Shown: in pieces, positions 25,195 through 36,619 of the stretch
Layout: each line of letters starts with the position of its first letter
Position numbering within the stretch: position 1 is the first letter of the stretch
NCBI GenBank assembly: GCA_954871525.1
Contig: OX940865.1
Coordinates: 26,272,420 to 26,336,419, forward strand
Direction: 5' to 3'
DNA length: 64,000 nucleotides
Origin: Parietaria judaica
Taxonomy: Eukaryota; Streptophyta; Magnoliopsida; Rosales; Urticaceae
Notes under the pieces: generated by a model
Database searches by the model: none
The model's input: the letters and a program-made list of their open reading frames with translations, nothing else
Told to the model about the DNA's origin: nothing
Position numbers and translations under genes: made by a program

Positions 25195-25625
25195 GTATAT
25201 GAGAAATGCCGAACAAACATTATTCACAATTTGAAACTGTAAATAAAATTACGAAAAATTGTATATGTATATACAATTTGAACTGTAAATAAAATTACAA
25301 AAAATTACGAAATTTACGAAATCATGTCAAACTGTAAATGTAAATGATGTCAAATTGTAAATGAACTTACCAAAAACTGTAAATATATATACCAATATTA
25401 ATATCTAATGTATATACCAATACAAATACTACAAAACTGTAAATATCTATACCAATACCGATACTTATACCAAAAACTGTAAATATATAAATTAATATTA
25501 ATACCAATATACATACCAATACAAAAACCTAATTTAAACTGTAAATATATATTCCAAAACCAAATATATATTCATTTAAACGGTAAATATATGAACCTGT
25601 TAGAACTGTAAATATATTTACAGCA
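25195..25625. repeat. Irregular AACTGTAAAT repeat array
   Basis: About ten copies of a core AAACTGTAAAT (with A/T variants) at intervals of roughly 20-60 bp, separated by AT-rich filler such as ATATATACCAATA. It lies inside the TIR element at 24867-26200. The core resembles the AAACTGT motif that recurs in the 189-bp array at 32859-35775. Confidence 0.7.
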
Positions 25626-25890
25626 CGCGACACACGAGGAGTTGGAGACGCTGCGGCGACGGAGAATGAGACGCGACGGACATACCGATATGTTTTTTCT
25701 CGAACTGGACTCTTGGCAAACAACTGTTGTGATAACCGAAGAAGGAGTCGCGGCGGAGAAGGAGACTCGACGGAGAATGAGACGCGACGGACAAGGCGGC
25801 GCGACGGGGGATGCGGTGCGACGGAGGAGAAGAGAACCGGCGGAGTATGACCGGTGGAGTATGATCGAAAGAGAGAGAATGTGAGAGAAG
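25623..25890 (-). pseudogene. GC-rich gene-like cargo, unidentified
   Basis: This is a GC-rich island in AT-rich DNA. It contains two copies of CGGAGAATGAGACGCGACGG (about 25660 and 25769). Read on the minus strand, a CT-rich leader (about 25940-25850) precedes it, as at the 5' end of a plant gene. Short open frames exist on both strands but none matches a family I know. I consider it a captured or decayed 5' gene segment inside the TIR element. Confidence 0.4.
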
Positions 25891-26694
25891 AAGAAACCAG
25901 AGTCAGAGTGAGAAAGAGAATGTGAGAAATAAATGCAGGAATTTAATTTTTAATTTTAATTTTGGTCAAAGTAACAAACTAATTTGAAATAGGATAAATA
26001 TGGGAATAAATCAAACATAATTTCAGGGAAATTAATTTCGAAATTATTTTAAACGAAAATAAATAATAGGAATAATTATAATTAAGATCAGGGTTATAAT
26101 TGTCCAAAATTAATGTAAAATGGGCACAAATGAATTAATTTAAACTATGGGCATTTCCTTTAAACCTTAGGTGCTTTTTGGATATTTCATGGGTTTTTCT
26201 TATATTTATAAACATTAAATTAATTACAAATTGCTGCAAATGTAAATTAGAGTTTAGAAAAACATTTATTAGCTCTCTAATTAATATTGATATGGTCCAA
26301 TTATGAAGTAAAGATGACATCAAATAGTCGAACATGTGAGATGTCACTAGGTACTCTAACAAACTAATTTAATTTGGCTTGAAGTAATTATATTTCTTAA
26401 TAATAATCAGACAATCCTCAAATGACGCTTGAAATAATCAATAATTTCAACAGGTAAACTTCATATATATTTTGTGATATATATGTACCATTCTATGTAA
26501 TTTTGATGGTTATTTTTCCTCATATATTTTTCAATTCAATGTAAAAACAAAGCTTTACAAATAAATTCGGTTACCTCATGACTTTATCGAATGACGGGTA
26601 TTCCTCTACAATGTACAATGGTAGTTTCTTGACGGGGAAAACATATTTTGATAATATTTTGTATGTCGTGGATTCCGACTTTGTAATATAATTA

Positions 26695-27372
26695 TAAACA
26701 CAAGTTCAGAAAATGAAAAAAGGGGAAATTTCCCTTGGGTTCATTGTTTTGTAAATGGAAATTTTCTTCTTCTGCGTGTAAAAAGGGAATAAATAAATCA
26801 ATCAAATTTCGGGAGGCCTCATGAAGTGCTTCTTTCGGAGTTAAGCTCCCATTTGTCCATATTTCGAGAAAAAGTATTTCTTGTTTTTCATTTCCATTGA
26901 CATAAGAATGAATACTATGATTCGCATTTCGAACAGGCATGAATACAGCATCTATAGGATAACTTACGCTTTGAATTTTTTTTGGTGTTTTTATGCGGTA
27001 TCCGCGATTTCTCTCGATTTGTAATTCAATACACAAAGTAATTGGTTCTGTTAAGTTAGCTATATGCTGTGTCTTATCAATTATTTCCACGGAGGGTGGT
27101 AAGACGATATCGTGAGCAGTTACATATCCAGGACCCTTGACACAAATAGACGCATCACGGGTTCCATACAGATTACTTCTCAATACAATTTCTTTCAAAT
27201 TCATTAAAATTTCATGTACGGATTCTTGAATACCCACTATGGTAGAATATTCATGTGGTATTTTATCGGATTTTGCGCGTGTGATACACGTACCTGCTAT
27301 TTCTCCAAGCAAAGCTCTTCGCATCGCGATGCCTATTGTATCGCCTTGTCCTCTCATAAGTGGAGCCAGGTA
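26695..27372 (-). pseudogene. rpoA: Nuclear copy of plastid rpoA (NUPT), truncated at both ends
   Basis: The minus strand encodes the plastid RNA polymerase alpha subunit from about residue 33 ([18 protein letters not shown]) to about residue 250 ([17 protein letters not shown]). It includes [49 protein letters not shown] and [18 protein letters not shown]. The open frame has no stop over 221 codons although the first ~30 residues and the whole C-terminal domain are missing. Neighbouring plastid genes (petD, rps11) are not present, so only this short piece was transferred. It has no visible transit peptide or promoter and is best read as young plastid DNA inserted in the nucleus. Confidence 0.9.
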
Positions 27373-27892
27373 CTTAACTACTAACGGAGTTTATTGACAT
27401 TCAAACATATTGGTCAATTCATTAGGAATTCGGTACCTATCTATAATAAAATTGAACCGATCAATTTTCCTTTATTCCTAATACTGCTAATAAATCATGA
27501 TTAGGGAATATATAGTTTGAGGATTGGTTAAGAAATATTATTCTGGTTTGGTTTGGTTTCACCTAATACTAAGAAGAGCAATTCTTGGAGTAGCTTGAAA
27601 GGAACTTAATAAAGATGGAAGACCAATATGGTGGCATAGGATATGTGCTACACCTTTTTATACATTTATTTAATTTTGCTAATTATTTTTTAATGTTTTT
27701 AGCAGATATTAAATCTCTAAATTTGTTGAGACAAGAAAACTTTTTGAATAACTTTTTTTTTTCTCTCGTAATTTTATAAATAATATCTACCGAGACTGTT
27801 GAACTTTGATCATAATATTTAATCACATCATATTTACCATTGTACAGAACGATTAGAATTTATGCAATAAAAAATAATCTAAATTTATGCAC

Positions 27893-27928
<36 letters not shown>

Positions 27929-29445
27929 TGCTAATATTCCTCTACGACATATATGGTCAGAGGAGAATGGCTCGTTTGTTGCAGTTGCATCCAAGAAATA
28001 GTTATATTCAATAGAATGGTAAAGAATAGTTAATGAATTTGCATGTTAGAATTATTGAGCCGGTTCTTACCATAAAATTTTAAGCTTCACATGATTGGAA
28101 TCTATTATTCCATAATAATATTTGAAAGCCATAACTTTAGTTTGTTGTGTTCAAATACTTCTATTATTGTATTCAAAAGCATTTTTGACATTTATTATAA
28201 TATTCACACCTATTCTTAAAATAAAATAAAAATAAAAAACTGAATTTTTTTCTTTGTAAAAAGTTAATTTAGAAATAAACGAAATATATGCTCATATTAT
28301 ATTTGGAATTCCTTCCTCAAATTTTAAATATCTTAAATTGCTGCTTGTAATTAATATAATTTTCCAGCTTTTCTTCTTAAATGTGTGTGTGTGTATTTGG
28401 TTGATGAGTGAAAAGTGGAGGATAATGACTCAAATTTTTATTATATATAATTTGCTGGAATATAGATAGATAATTATAGAGAATGTTAAAAAAAAAAAAA
28501 GCTTTGTACTTAGATTTATTTATATTTTATTTTTAAGAATCTGATCAAACGAGAATGATGTTGATGTAAGAATTGTGCTGTGAGTGTGAAATAGGCTTAA
28601 TTATATAATAAATTAATAAGATTTAAATTATATGCATGTTGTCGTATAAGGCCAACATGAAAATATTATTTGGTTCCTAAATTAGACGACCGTCGACAAC
28701 ATCACGAGTAAATGCTAAGTACAATTGTTTTCTAGTGGACTTGTGTCGAGACATACAAATATTCTTACTCGATCATTTGTTTTGATCTATAATATTTTAA
28801 CATTTAATATAATTCCACTTGGCCATATATATGAATCCAAGAAAAGGAAAAAAATTTTATATGGAAAACATATAAATAATGGACATCATGGTAAATTGTC
28901 AAATATATTTCACTTCATACATCAGAATGTCCGAGCGGTTATAATGAAGTTACGCACGGTCTAACACATGATATTGTTAGACTTGTAATTAAGACTAGTG
29001 GTAACATCGTTTGGCTGGAAGCCTGGAATTTGCTCTACTAATATTGAATATTTCCTTTTGCAGGAGTCTGATTGTAACGAGGGGTCCCGACCTTTGTGCG
29101 GGACGCTTGTGTGACTGTGTACAACAGTAATTCTATATGGAGTATCACCTCACCTGTTTCGAGGACTTTGATTTTGAAGGTTCAATAAAGCTCATTTATC
29201 ATAATGTTGCACTTTTTATGCACATGTTAACTCTTAATTAGCAAATAGATAAATCTCCAACGAAAATCTAACCCTTAATTAACTACACAGTTTTTGTATA
29301 TTTATATATATATCTATGAAAAAAATGAAAAGAATTAACATGGTGCAGGGGACCAGGTTATGTCTGGTCCGTTGGATCAACATCAAGATGTGGGCCAAGC
29401 TACTAACTGTATAGAGAGCTACGTTTTGTATGTTACATATATACG

Positions 29446-29482
<37 letters not shown>

Positions 29483-31241
29483 CGTATGCTACGTAGTACG
29501 TATATCTTCACACACATACATACGTTCTTCCTAGTACGTATAGTAGAATACGTAGAGCACACATGTATTCTCACACAAGGTTCCCATTTCCACAGCTCCC
29601 GATCAGCCGTCGAGTAGTCGTTGATCACTCGCTAATCAGTGGTTGTTGGCATGAAACCGCTATTAATTGTTCTTTATATATATATATATTCGTTATGTAA
29701 ATTATATTATGATTTCCACCAGTTTTCGAATTTGATTCTTGAAAATAAAATATTCAATTTAATTACTTACACTTACTTCGAGTACGATTTGTTGGGAGGG
29801 TTAAGTTTAACAATTAAAATTGGGTAATTGACGTCGATATCCTTTGGTCTTTGAGTATATACTTTGAGTAGCAATATGAAGTTTAAAAAATAGCATCATC
29901 GTCCCCTTTGACTTTGAAATTTTTGGTATTTACACCCCCTTATCTTGGCTATAAAATTTAAGGGAGTGCAAATGCAAGTGATTTCGGAGTTAAGAGGGTG
30001 TGCCTGCTATTTCAAATTTGAGGATGCAACTTGCAAGTATACTCAAAGTTAATTCATAAGTCTACACTAGTTTCAGAGTCTAAAATAAGGATCTATTTTC
30101 TCAGATTCTTAATTTATTTTAGTTTAAATTACTTTTTATGTCTGAAATAAAGGCATGGCTCCGAGTATAGCCATGCAAGGCGGGCTCTTCGGGCCCCTAA
30201 ATTTTAGAGGCTCTATTTATTTTTATATATTAATGTATATTTGATTTTTACATATAAAAAATTATTTTTAAACTTTCAAGTCCTCGAAAACTTATTTAGC
30301 CTAGGGCCTTGACAAAAAACGATCAATTCACGGCCAACCCATGGTCTAATATAGTTATATTTTATCTTTAAACTTATTTATATAATAGTATATTTATTAA
30401 TTTTGAGTAAAAAATAGCATAATGATTACTTATATTCAAAATAGTTTTACAATTTATATATCGTTTATAAAAAAATAAAATCCATCGGTATTAGCATAGG
30501 CGGAGCCATGTAATATTTATAAGTGGGGTTCAACCCTGGATTTTTTAAAAAAATATAGGTATTACTTTCTTTATTTTTTTTATTTTTTTTTGTGGTGTAA
30601 ATTTTTTATAAAATTTTAACTCAACTCTATAATTTTTATTAACACTTAAAAATGTAAATTCTTATTGCAATTGGGGTAGTAACGAATCATCTACATTATT
30701 TGAAACCTTAACCACACGCGTATACCTAGGTTATGTCACGACATTAAATCATATTTGCTAACACGTTCATAGATATCTGTACTAAAATACAAATGCATGT
30801 TGACAGCACAAATTATGTTCACGTGACTTCATATAAATATTCACTCTTTTACAACTCAATAATTAAATTTATGAATCTATAAATGATAAATAATCAATCC
30901 ATCCTCGTGCATGCATCGTGGCTTGGGACGCCTTCCATAATTATTATTACTGTTTTTAATATTTTTTTTATCCTTTTTATAAATTCATATCAACTACTAA
31001 ATTTTATATATGATACTTTCTTACTCGATTATTACATTTAAATATACACATAGAATAAAAAATCACGTGTGTTGAAAACAAAAATATGTATACAGAGTTA
31101 CAGACAAAGAAAAATTAAATAATAGTGTGATTCCCTTCTCTTGATTTAACGTCTGCAAACTCTAATATTTTCGTCTACGTTATTTTTGAGTTATTTTTAA
31201 AAATATTTTTCGGATTTAAATTTAGTTTACTAATTTATATG
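27373..31241. other. Intergenic, AT-rich with microsatellites
   Basis: (TA)n tracts occur at about 27897-27925 and 29446-29476, and there are many A/T homopolymers. A MITE at 29849-30048 is listed separately. The segment 30170-30340 contains a GGGCTCTTCGGGCCCC motif like those of old TE ends. No gene is supported. Confidence 0.55.
29849..30048. mobile_element. 200-bp MITE-like element with inverted ends
   Basis: The left end CTTTGAGTATATACTTTGAG and the inverse of the right end, CTTTGAGTATACTTGCAAGT, pair over about 50 bp with mismatches. Both arms run into a (A)AATAGCA motif. There is no coding capacity and no clear target-site duplication. Confidence 0.6.
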
Positions 31242-31820
31242 TTTATATAGGGGAACTTCAATAAATATGCCCGGTTGACTAAATTGGAACGAAAAAATAC
31301 CCGCTTTTAATAAGTTACTAATTTATTCCCCACTCTCATTTTTAACCCCACGCCACCCCTGGTTAAACTAACAAGCCCAAACCCTCTCCCTTCCTCTCTC
31401 CTTCGTTCCCCCTCATTTCAGCAAAAGAAAAGAAAAATCAAAATAGGGCTGAAGAACCCAGCTCGAAGCTCCCTCGCCGACGAAACAACCCACCTCGCTC
31501 GAAACTCAGGCAACCAACCCTCGCCCCTCAAGAAACTCAGGCGACGTCGCCATCGCCATCGCCGACGAAACCCAGGCGACGCTGCCCAGATCGCCCTCGC
31601 CGACGAAACCCCGCAACCCACCGGGCTCGAAACTCAGGCAACCCTCTCCATTGTCTGTGCACGACGAAACCTAAGTTTGTGGCTTGATTTTGTTAGTTTT
31701 AGGGCTTGATTTTGTTCACCTGTAAGGTCACCTTCGAGATGAGCTTCTCGCTGTTGGAAATGGTGAGCGAGGTCACCTTCGAGACCAAGCCTCCGAGGGA
31801 TGAGTGCTTCCGTGTCGGCG

Positions 31821-32153
31821 ACAAAGGGGCCTCTCGTTCACCTTGGTTGTGACGTAACGACCGTGAGCTCCAGAGATGAGTGCTTCCGTGTCGTTTCTCA
31901 CGAACACAAGGTCGTTTTCATGGACGTCGGTTTAGACGGCTACGAATTCGCCGGCCAAATTCGTGAGAAGTTTGGGAAACGACACGAGAGACCGCTGGTG
32001 GTGACGCTAACTGGGAACACAGACAAGTTGACGAAGGAGAATTGCATCAGATTCGGTATGGACGGAGTTATTCTCAAACCCGTTTCGGTGGACAAGATGA
32101 GGAACGTTCTCTCAGAGCTTTTAGAACACCGGGTCCTGTTCGAAACCATGTGA
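31821..32153 (+). pseudogene. Captured ETR1-type ethylene-receptor receiver fragment
   Basis: The open frame encodes [20 protein letters not shown] through to [15 protein letters not shown] and a stop. It matches the C-terminal receiver domain of ETR1-class ethylene receptors, including their native C-terminus. The phosphoacceptor block VVFMDV, the LTGNTDK block and the LKPVS lysine are present. The N-terminal part of the domain (with the acidic pair) is missing, and about eight residues after VFMDV are shortened. The histidine-kinase and ethylene-binding parts are absent. No intron interrupts it. A 19-bp stretch, GATGAGTGCTTCCGTGTCG, occurs both upstream (31799) and within it (31874), a sign of rearrangement. 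An incomplete receiver should not fold normally. Confidence 0.82.
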
Positions 32154-32858
32154 GACTCGGAAATATCCCGAAGGATGGGAAAATGGCGGTGAAGATGTAC
32201 ATAGCACTCGGTAGTGCAGCGATTCATAAAAGATGGTGCAATTAATTGACCCCGAAAAGCAGGAAGATCACTTTTTTGGGTTGTTTTTTAGAGTTCAAAA
32301 TATGCAATTTTATAGAAGACTAGATGTGGGGCAATGGATTTTGGTGGAAGAAAATTGCTTGCTTGTTAATCTCTAAAACTAGTTTTAGGTTTCCATTTGG
32401 ATGAAATTAACCAGTATTGTGACTGAAAGATGAAAGCAATCTCTCTCTTTTGCCCCTCATTTTTCATTTTCAGTATATATAAAAAATGGTGTGACATTGT
32501 TTCTTGAAAATAGAAAAAAAAAGAGAAGAAGATGAATTCTCAAAATAAAAGGGAAATCAGGGATACCATTACAAAGTAGAAAGAGACTAGGGTCGATCCA
32601 TTTCCTGGTCGGATTGCTCGGGTCGATCCATTCTTGAGTTGAGCCGGATTGCTCGGGTCGATCCATTTCCTGGTCGACTTGAGTTTGCGTCATTTTGAAT
32701 TCCTTCCCTCGGATTTCGATCCCATGGTTTCTCCCCAGCCCTATCCTCTGCCACATTTTGCGATGACACGGATCGAGGCCGAGAATTTAATTATTGCAAG
32801 ATCTCTTAAGCTAGATCGACCTTGACGCGGACTCCTTGCCCGCATGCCTTGACCACAC

Positions 32859-35775
32859 TTGTATACGAAAAATTGTTCACCCTCTAGGAGGAAACGGTGT
32901 AAATGGAATTTCAAACTGTTAATTTTTTTTTCACCCTTACAGATTAAATTTATTTCGAAAGAAACAGGGACAAAAAACTGTGAACCCGCAAGACCAAAAC
33001 TGTGTAAAGCGAATTTCAAACTGTGTAACTAACTTTTATTACGCAAAATTGTATACGAAAAATTGTTCACCCTCTAGGAGGAAACTGTGTAAATGGAATT
33101 TATTTCGTAATAAACAGGGACAAAAAACTGTTAACCCTCAAGACCAAAATTGTGCAAACTAAGTTTCAAACTGTGTGACTAAATTTTATCACGCAAAATT
33201 GTATACGAAAAATTGTTCACCCTCTAGTGGGAAACTGTGTAAAGTGATTTTCAAACTGTACATTTTTTTTTTATCCTTAAGGATTAAATTTATTTCGTAA
33301 TAAACAGGGACAAAAAACTGTTAACCATCAAGACCAAAACTGTGCAAACTAAATTTCAAACTGTGTGATTAAATTTTATCACGCAAAATTGTATACGAAA
33401 AATTGTTCACCCTCTAGTGGGAAACTGTGTAAAGCGATTTTCAAACTGTACATTTTTTTTTACCCTTAAGGATTAAATTTATTTCGTGATAAACGGGGAC
33501 AAAAAACTGTTAACCCTCAAGACCAAAACTGTGCAAACTAAATTTCAAACTGTGTGACTAAATTTTATCACGCAAAATTGTATACAAAAAATTGTTCACC
33601 CTCTAGGAGGAAACTGTGTAAAGCGATTTTCAAACTGTACATTTTTTTTTCACCCTTAAGGATTAAATTTATTTCGTAATAAACAGGGACAAAAAACTGT
33701 TAACCCTCAAGACCAAAACTGTGCAAACTAAATTTCAAACTGTGTGACTAAATTTTATCACGCAAAATTGTATACGAAAAATTGTTCACCCTCTAGTGGG
33801 AAACTGTGTAAAGTGATTTTCAAACTGTACATTTTTTTCTTACCCTTAAGGATTAAATTTATTTCGTAATAAACAGGGACAAAAAACTGTTAACCCTCAA
33901 GACCAAAACTGTGCAAACTAAATTTCAAACTGTGTGACTAAATTTTATCACGCAAAATTGTATACGAAAAATTGTTCTCCCACTAGTGGGAAACTGTGTA
34001 AAGCGATTTTCAAACTGTACATTTTTTTTTACCCTTAAAGATTAAATTTATTTCGTAATAAACAGGGACAAAAAACTGTTAACCCTCAAGACCAAAACTG
34101 TGCAAACTAAATTTCAAACTCTGTGACTAAATTTTATCACGCAAAATTGTATACGAAAAATTGTTCACCCTCTAGTGGGAAACTGTGTAAAGTGATTTTC
34201 AAACTGTACATTTTTTTTTACCCTTAAGGATTAAATTTATTTCGTAATAAACGGGGACAAAAAACTGTTAACCCTCAATTGGAACGATGCAAACTAAATT
34301 TCAAACTGTGTGACTGAATTTTATCACGCAAAATTGTATACGAAAAATTGTTTCACCCACTAGTGGGAAACTGTGGAAAGCGATTTTCAAACTGTACATT
34401 TTTTTTACCCTTAAAGATTAAATTTATTTCGTAATAAACAGGGACAAAAAACTGTTAACCCTCAAGACCAAATCTGTGCAAACTAAATTTCAAACTGTGT
34501 GACTAAATTTTATCACGCAAAATTGTATACGAAAAATTGTTCACCCTCTAGTGGGAAACTGTGTAAAGCGATTTTCAAACTGTACATTTTTTTTTTACCC
34601 TTAGGGATTAAATTTATTTCGTAATAAACAGGGACAAAAAACTGTTAACCCTCAAGACCAAAACTGTGCAAACTAAATTTCAAACTGTGTGACTAAATTT
34701 TATCACGCAAAATTGTATACGAAAAATTGTTCATCCTCTAGGAGGAAACTGTGTAAAGGGATTTTCAAACTGTACAATTTTTTTTTACCCTTAAGGATTA
34801 AATTTATTTCGTAATAAACAGGGACAAAAAACTGTTAGCCCTCAAGACCAAAACTGTGCAAACTAAATTTCAAACTGTGTGACTAAATTTTATCATGCAA
34901 AATTGTATACGAAAAATTGTTCACCCTCTAGTGGGAAACTGTGTAAAGCGATTTTCAAACTGTACATTTTTTTTTACCCTTAAGGATTAAATTTATTTCG
35001 TAATAAACAGGGACAAAAAACTGTTAACCCTCAAGACCAAAACTGTGCAAACTAAATTTCAAACTGTGTGACTAAATTTTATCATGCAAAATTGTATACA
35101 AAAAATTGTTCACCCTCTAGGAGGAAACTGTGTAAAGCGATTTTCAAACTGTACATTTTTTTTTCACCCTTAAAGATTAAATTTATTTCGTAATAAACAG
35201 GGACAAAAAACTATTAACCCGCAAGACCAAAACTGTGTAAAGCGAATTTCAAACTGTGTAACTAAATTTTATTACCCAAAATTGTATACGATTTTCAAGC
35301 TGTTTGAAATTTAGTTACACAGTTTGAAATTTAGTTATCACAGTTTTGGTCTTGCGGGTTAACAGTTTTTTGTCCCTGTTTATTACGAAATAAGTTTAAT
35401 CTTTAAGGGTGAAAAAAAAAATGTACAGTTTGAAATTCGGTTTACACAGTTTTCTCCTAGAGGGTGAACAATTTTTCGTATACAATTTTGCGTAATAAAA
35501 TTTAGTTACACAGTTTAAAATTCGCTTTACACAGTTTTGGTCTTGAGGGTTAACAGTTTTTTGTCCCTGTTTATTACGAAATAAATTTAATCTTTAAGGG
35601 TGAAAAAAAAATGTACAGTTTGAAAATCGGTTTACACAGTTTTCTCTAAGAGGGGCAACAGTTTTTTTTTAATTAAATTGTACGAATCTAATAAAAATTT
35701 ACACAATTTTGAATCCCATATACACAGTTTTTGCATACGCGTACCACAATTTTTGAAATAAAATCACTTAAGTAT
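32859..35775. repeat. 189-bp tandem array with terminal inversion
   Basis: About 13 head-to-tail units, spaced 187-190 bp, share landmarks such as TTGTATACGAAAAATTGTTC, CAAACTGTAC, AATAAACAGGGAC and CAAGACCAAAACTGTGC. One early spacing is only 150 bp (33051 to 33201) because a segment is missing. At about 35290 the orientation reverses and roughly two inverted units follow (35300-35660), then diverged sequence to about 35775. Each unit contains about five AAACTGT cores, suggesting an older ~38-bp repeat. The array is internal to the TIR element at 31250-36771. Confidence 0.92.
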
Positions 35776-36184
35776 TTAACTTAACAACAAAAGTGTATTC
35801 AATCACAACCCGACCGCTATGTGCCTCACCCGACATTTTCGCGCCAAGCGACCACGTCTTTCACGACCATTGCACTGAACACCTAATTGGCCTCCTCTGC
35901 CCGACCCGATGACGCACAACCGGTTATTAATGCCGTAAACGACACGACATTTCTAACGAAACTTCCGTCAAACACTTGGCATGTGACTAGAATTCCTCAG
36001 GAGAATAAGCTTATTTAGCAAACTCTGAGTCTTCCTCTCCTTTCCTCGCGATGAAAGAACATGGTCGAGCGAGCTTCTCTGAGTTGGGCTTCGAGGGAAT
36101 GAAGAGGGTCAGAGGGAGGAAGTCGTGGCTAAGCCTGGGTGGTCCTGCAACGCCATGGCTAAGCTTGGGTGGTCCTGCAACGCC

Positions 36185-36619
36185 ATGGCAGCGAGAGCGG
36201 TGTCCGTGGCCCTGCTGTGCCTGGCCTTCGCGGCGGCGACGGCATCGGGGGCGCAGCAGGCGCCGGCGCCGGCGGTGGACTGCTCGTCGCTGATCCTGAA
36301 CATGGCGGACTGCCTGTCGTACGTGTCGAACGGGAGCACGGTGGCGACGCCGGAGGGGACGTGCTGCACGGGGCTGAAGACGGTGCTGAAGGCCGACGCC
36401 AACTGCCTCTGCGAGGCCTTCAAGAGCAGCGCCCAGCTCGGCGTCGTCCTCAACGTCACCAAGGCCCTCGCCCTCCCCGCCGCCTGCAAGGTCTCCGCCC
36501 CCGCCGCCGCCAAATGCGCCCGTTCTGGAGGAAGGAGAAGTTGCCGGAGAAGCATGGTCTCGGTCGATGCGATGACGGAGAAGCAGAGTGAGGAAAGGAG
36601 AGAGAGAGTCGGGAGGTGA
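36185..36619 (+). CDS. Non-specific lipid-transfer protein (LTPG-like), captured copy
   Basis: A 144-aa open frame starts with a signal peptide (about 1-23, hydrophobic [15 protein letters not shown]). It then carries a complete eight-cysteine motif: Cys 33, 43, 60, 61, 74, 76, 101 and 111 in the pattern C-C-CC-CxC-C-C. Lipid-transfer proteins of this class bind lipids in the apoplast or at the cell surface. After residue 111 the sequence becomes basic and Arg-rich and lacks the Ser/Pro linker and hydrophobic GPI tail of LTPG proteins, so the C-terminus appears to be fused transposon sequence. Two upstream in-frame ATGs come from a tandem repeat (about 36123-36187); the ATG at 36185 gives a proper signal peptide. 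It lies inside the TIR element. Whether it is expressed is unknown. Confidence 0.78.
   Translation: MAARAVSVALLCLAFAAATASGAQQAPAPAVDCSSLILNMADCLSYVSNGSTVATPEGTCCTGLKTVLKADANCLCEAFKSSAQLGVVLNVTKALALPAACKVSAPAAAKCARSGGRRSCRRSMVSVDAMTEKQSEERRERVGR

Larger units (their letters stand above)
24858..26209. mobile_element. Mutator-like non-autonomous TIR element with 9-bp TSD
   Basis: The element at 24867-26200 is bounded by a perfect 9-bp direct repeat, TATATTTAT, at 24858-24866 and 26201-26209. Its ends are imperfect inverted repeats, with the best block CTAAAGGTTTAAA followed by AAATGCCCAT. The interior holds an irregular array (25195-25625) of about ten units containing AACTGTAAAT. It is followed by a GC-rich segment (25623-25890) that on the minus strand reads as a CT-rich leader leading into GC-rich coding-like sequence. 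No transposase is present. A 9-bp duplication is characteristic of Mutator-like elements. Confidence 0.68.

Noticed and set aside
26692..27357. A functional nuclear rpoA gene
   Set aside because: The start, the C-terminal domain and any transit peptide are missing, so it is better read as inserted plastid DNA.
28921..28940. A-box-like TGTCCGAGCGGTTATA, possible tRNA-Leu or tRNA-Ser
   Set aside because: No B box at the proper distance and no foldable acceptor or anticodon arms.
32859..35775. CRISPR-like regular spacing of repeats
   Set aside because: Units are 189-bp tandem copies without unique spacers, in a plant nuclear genome; this is a satellite-type array.
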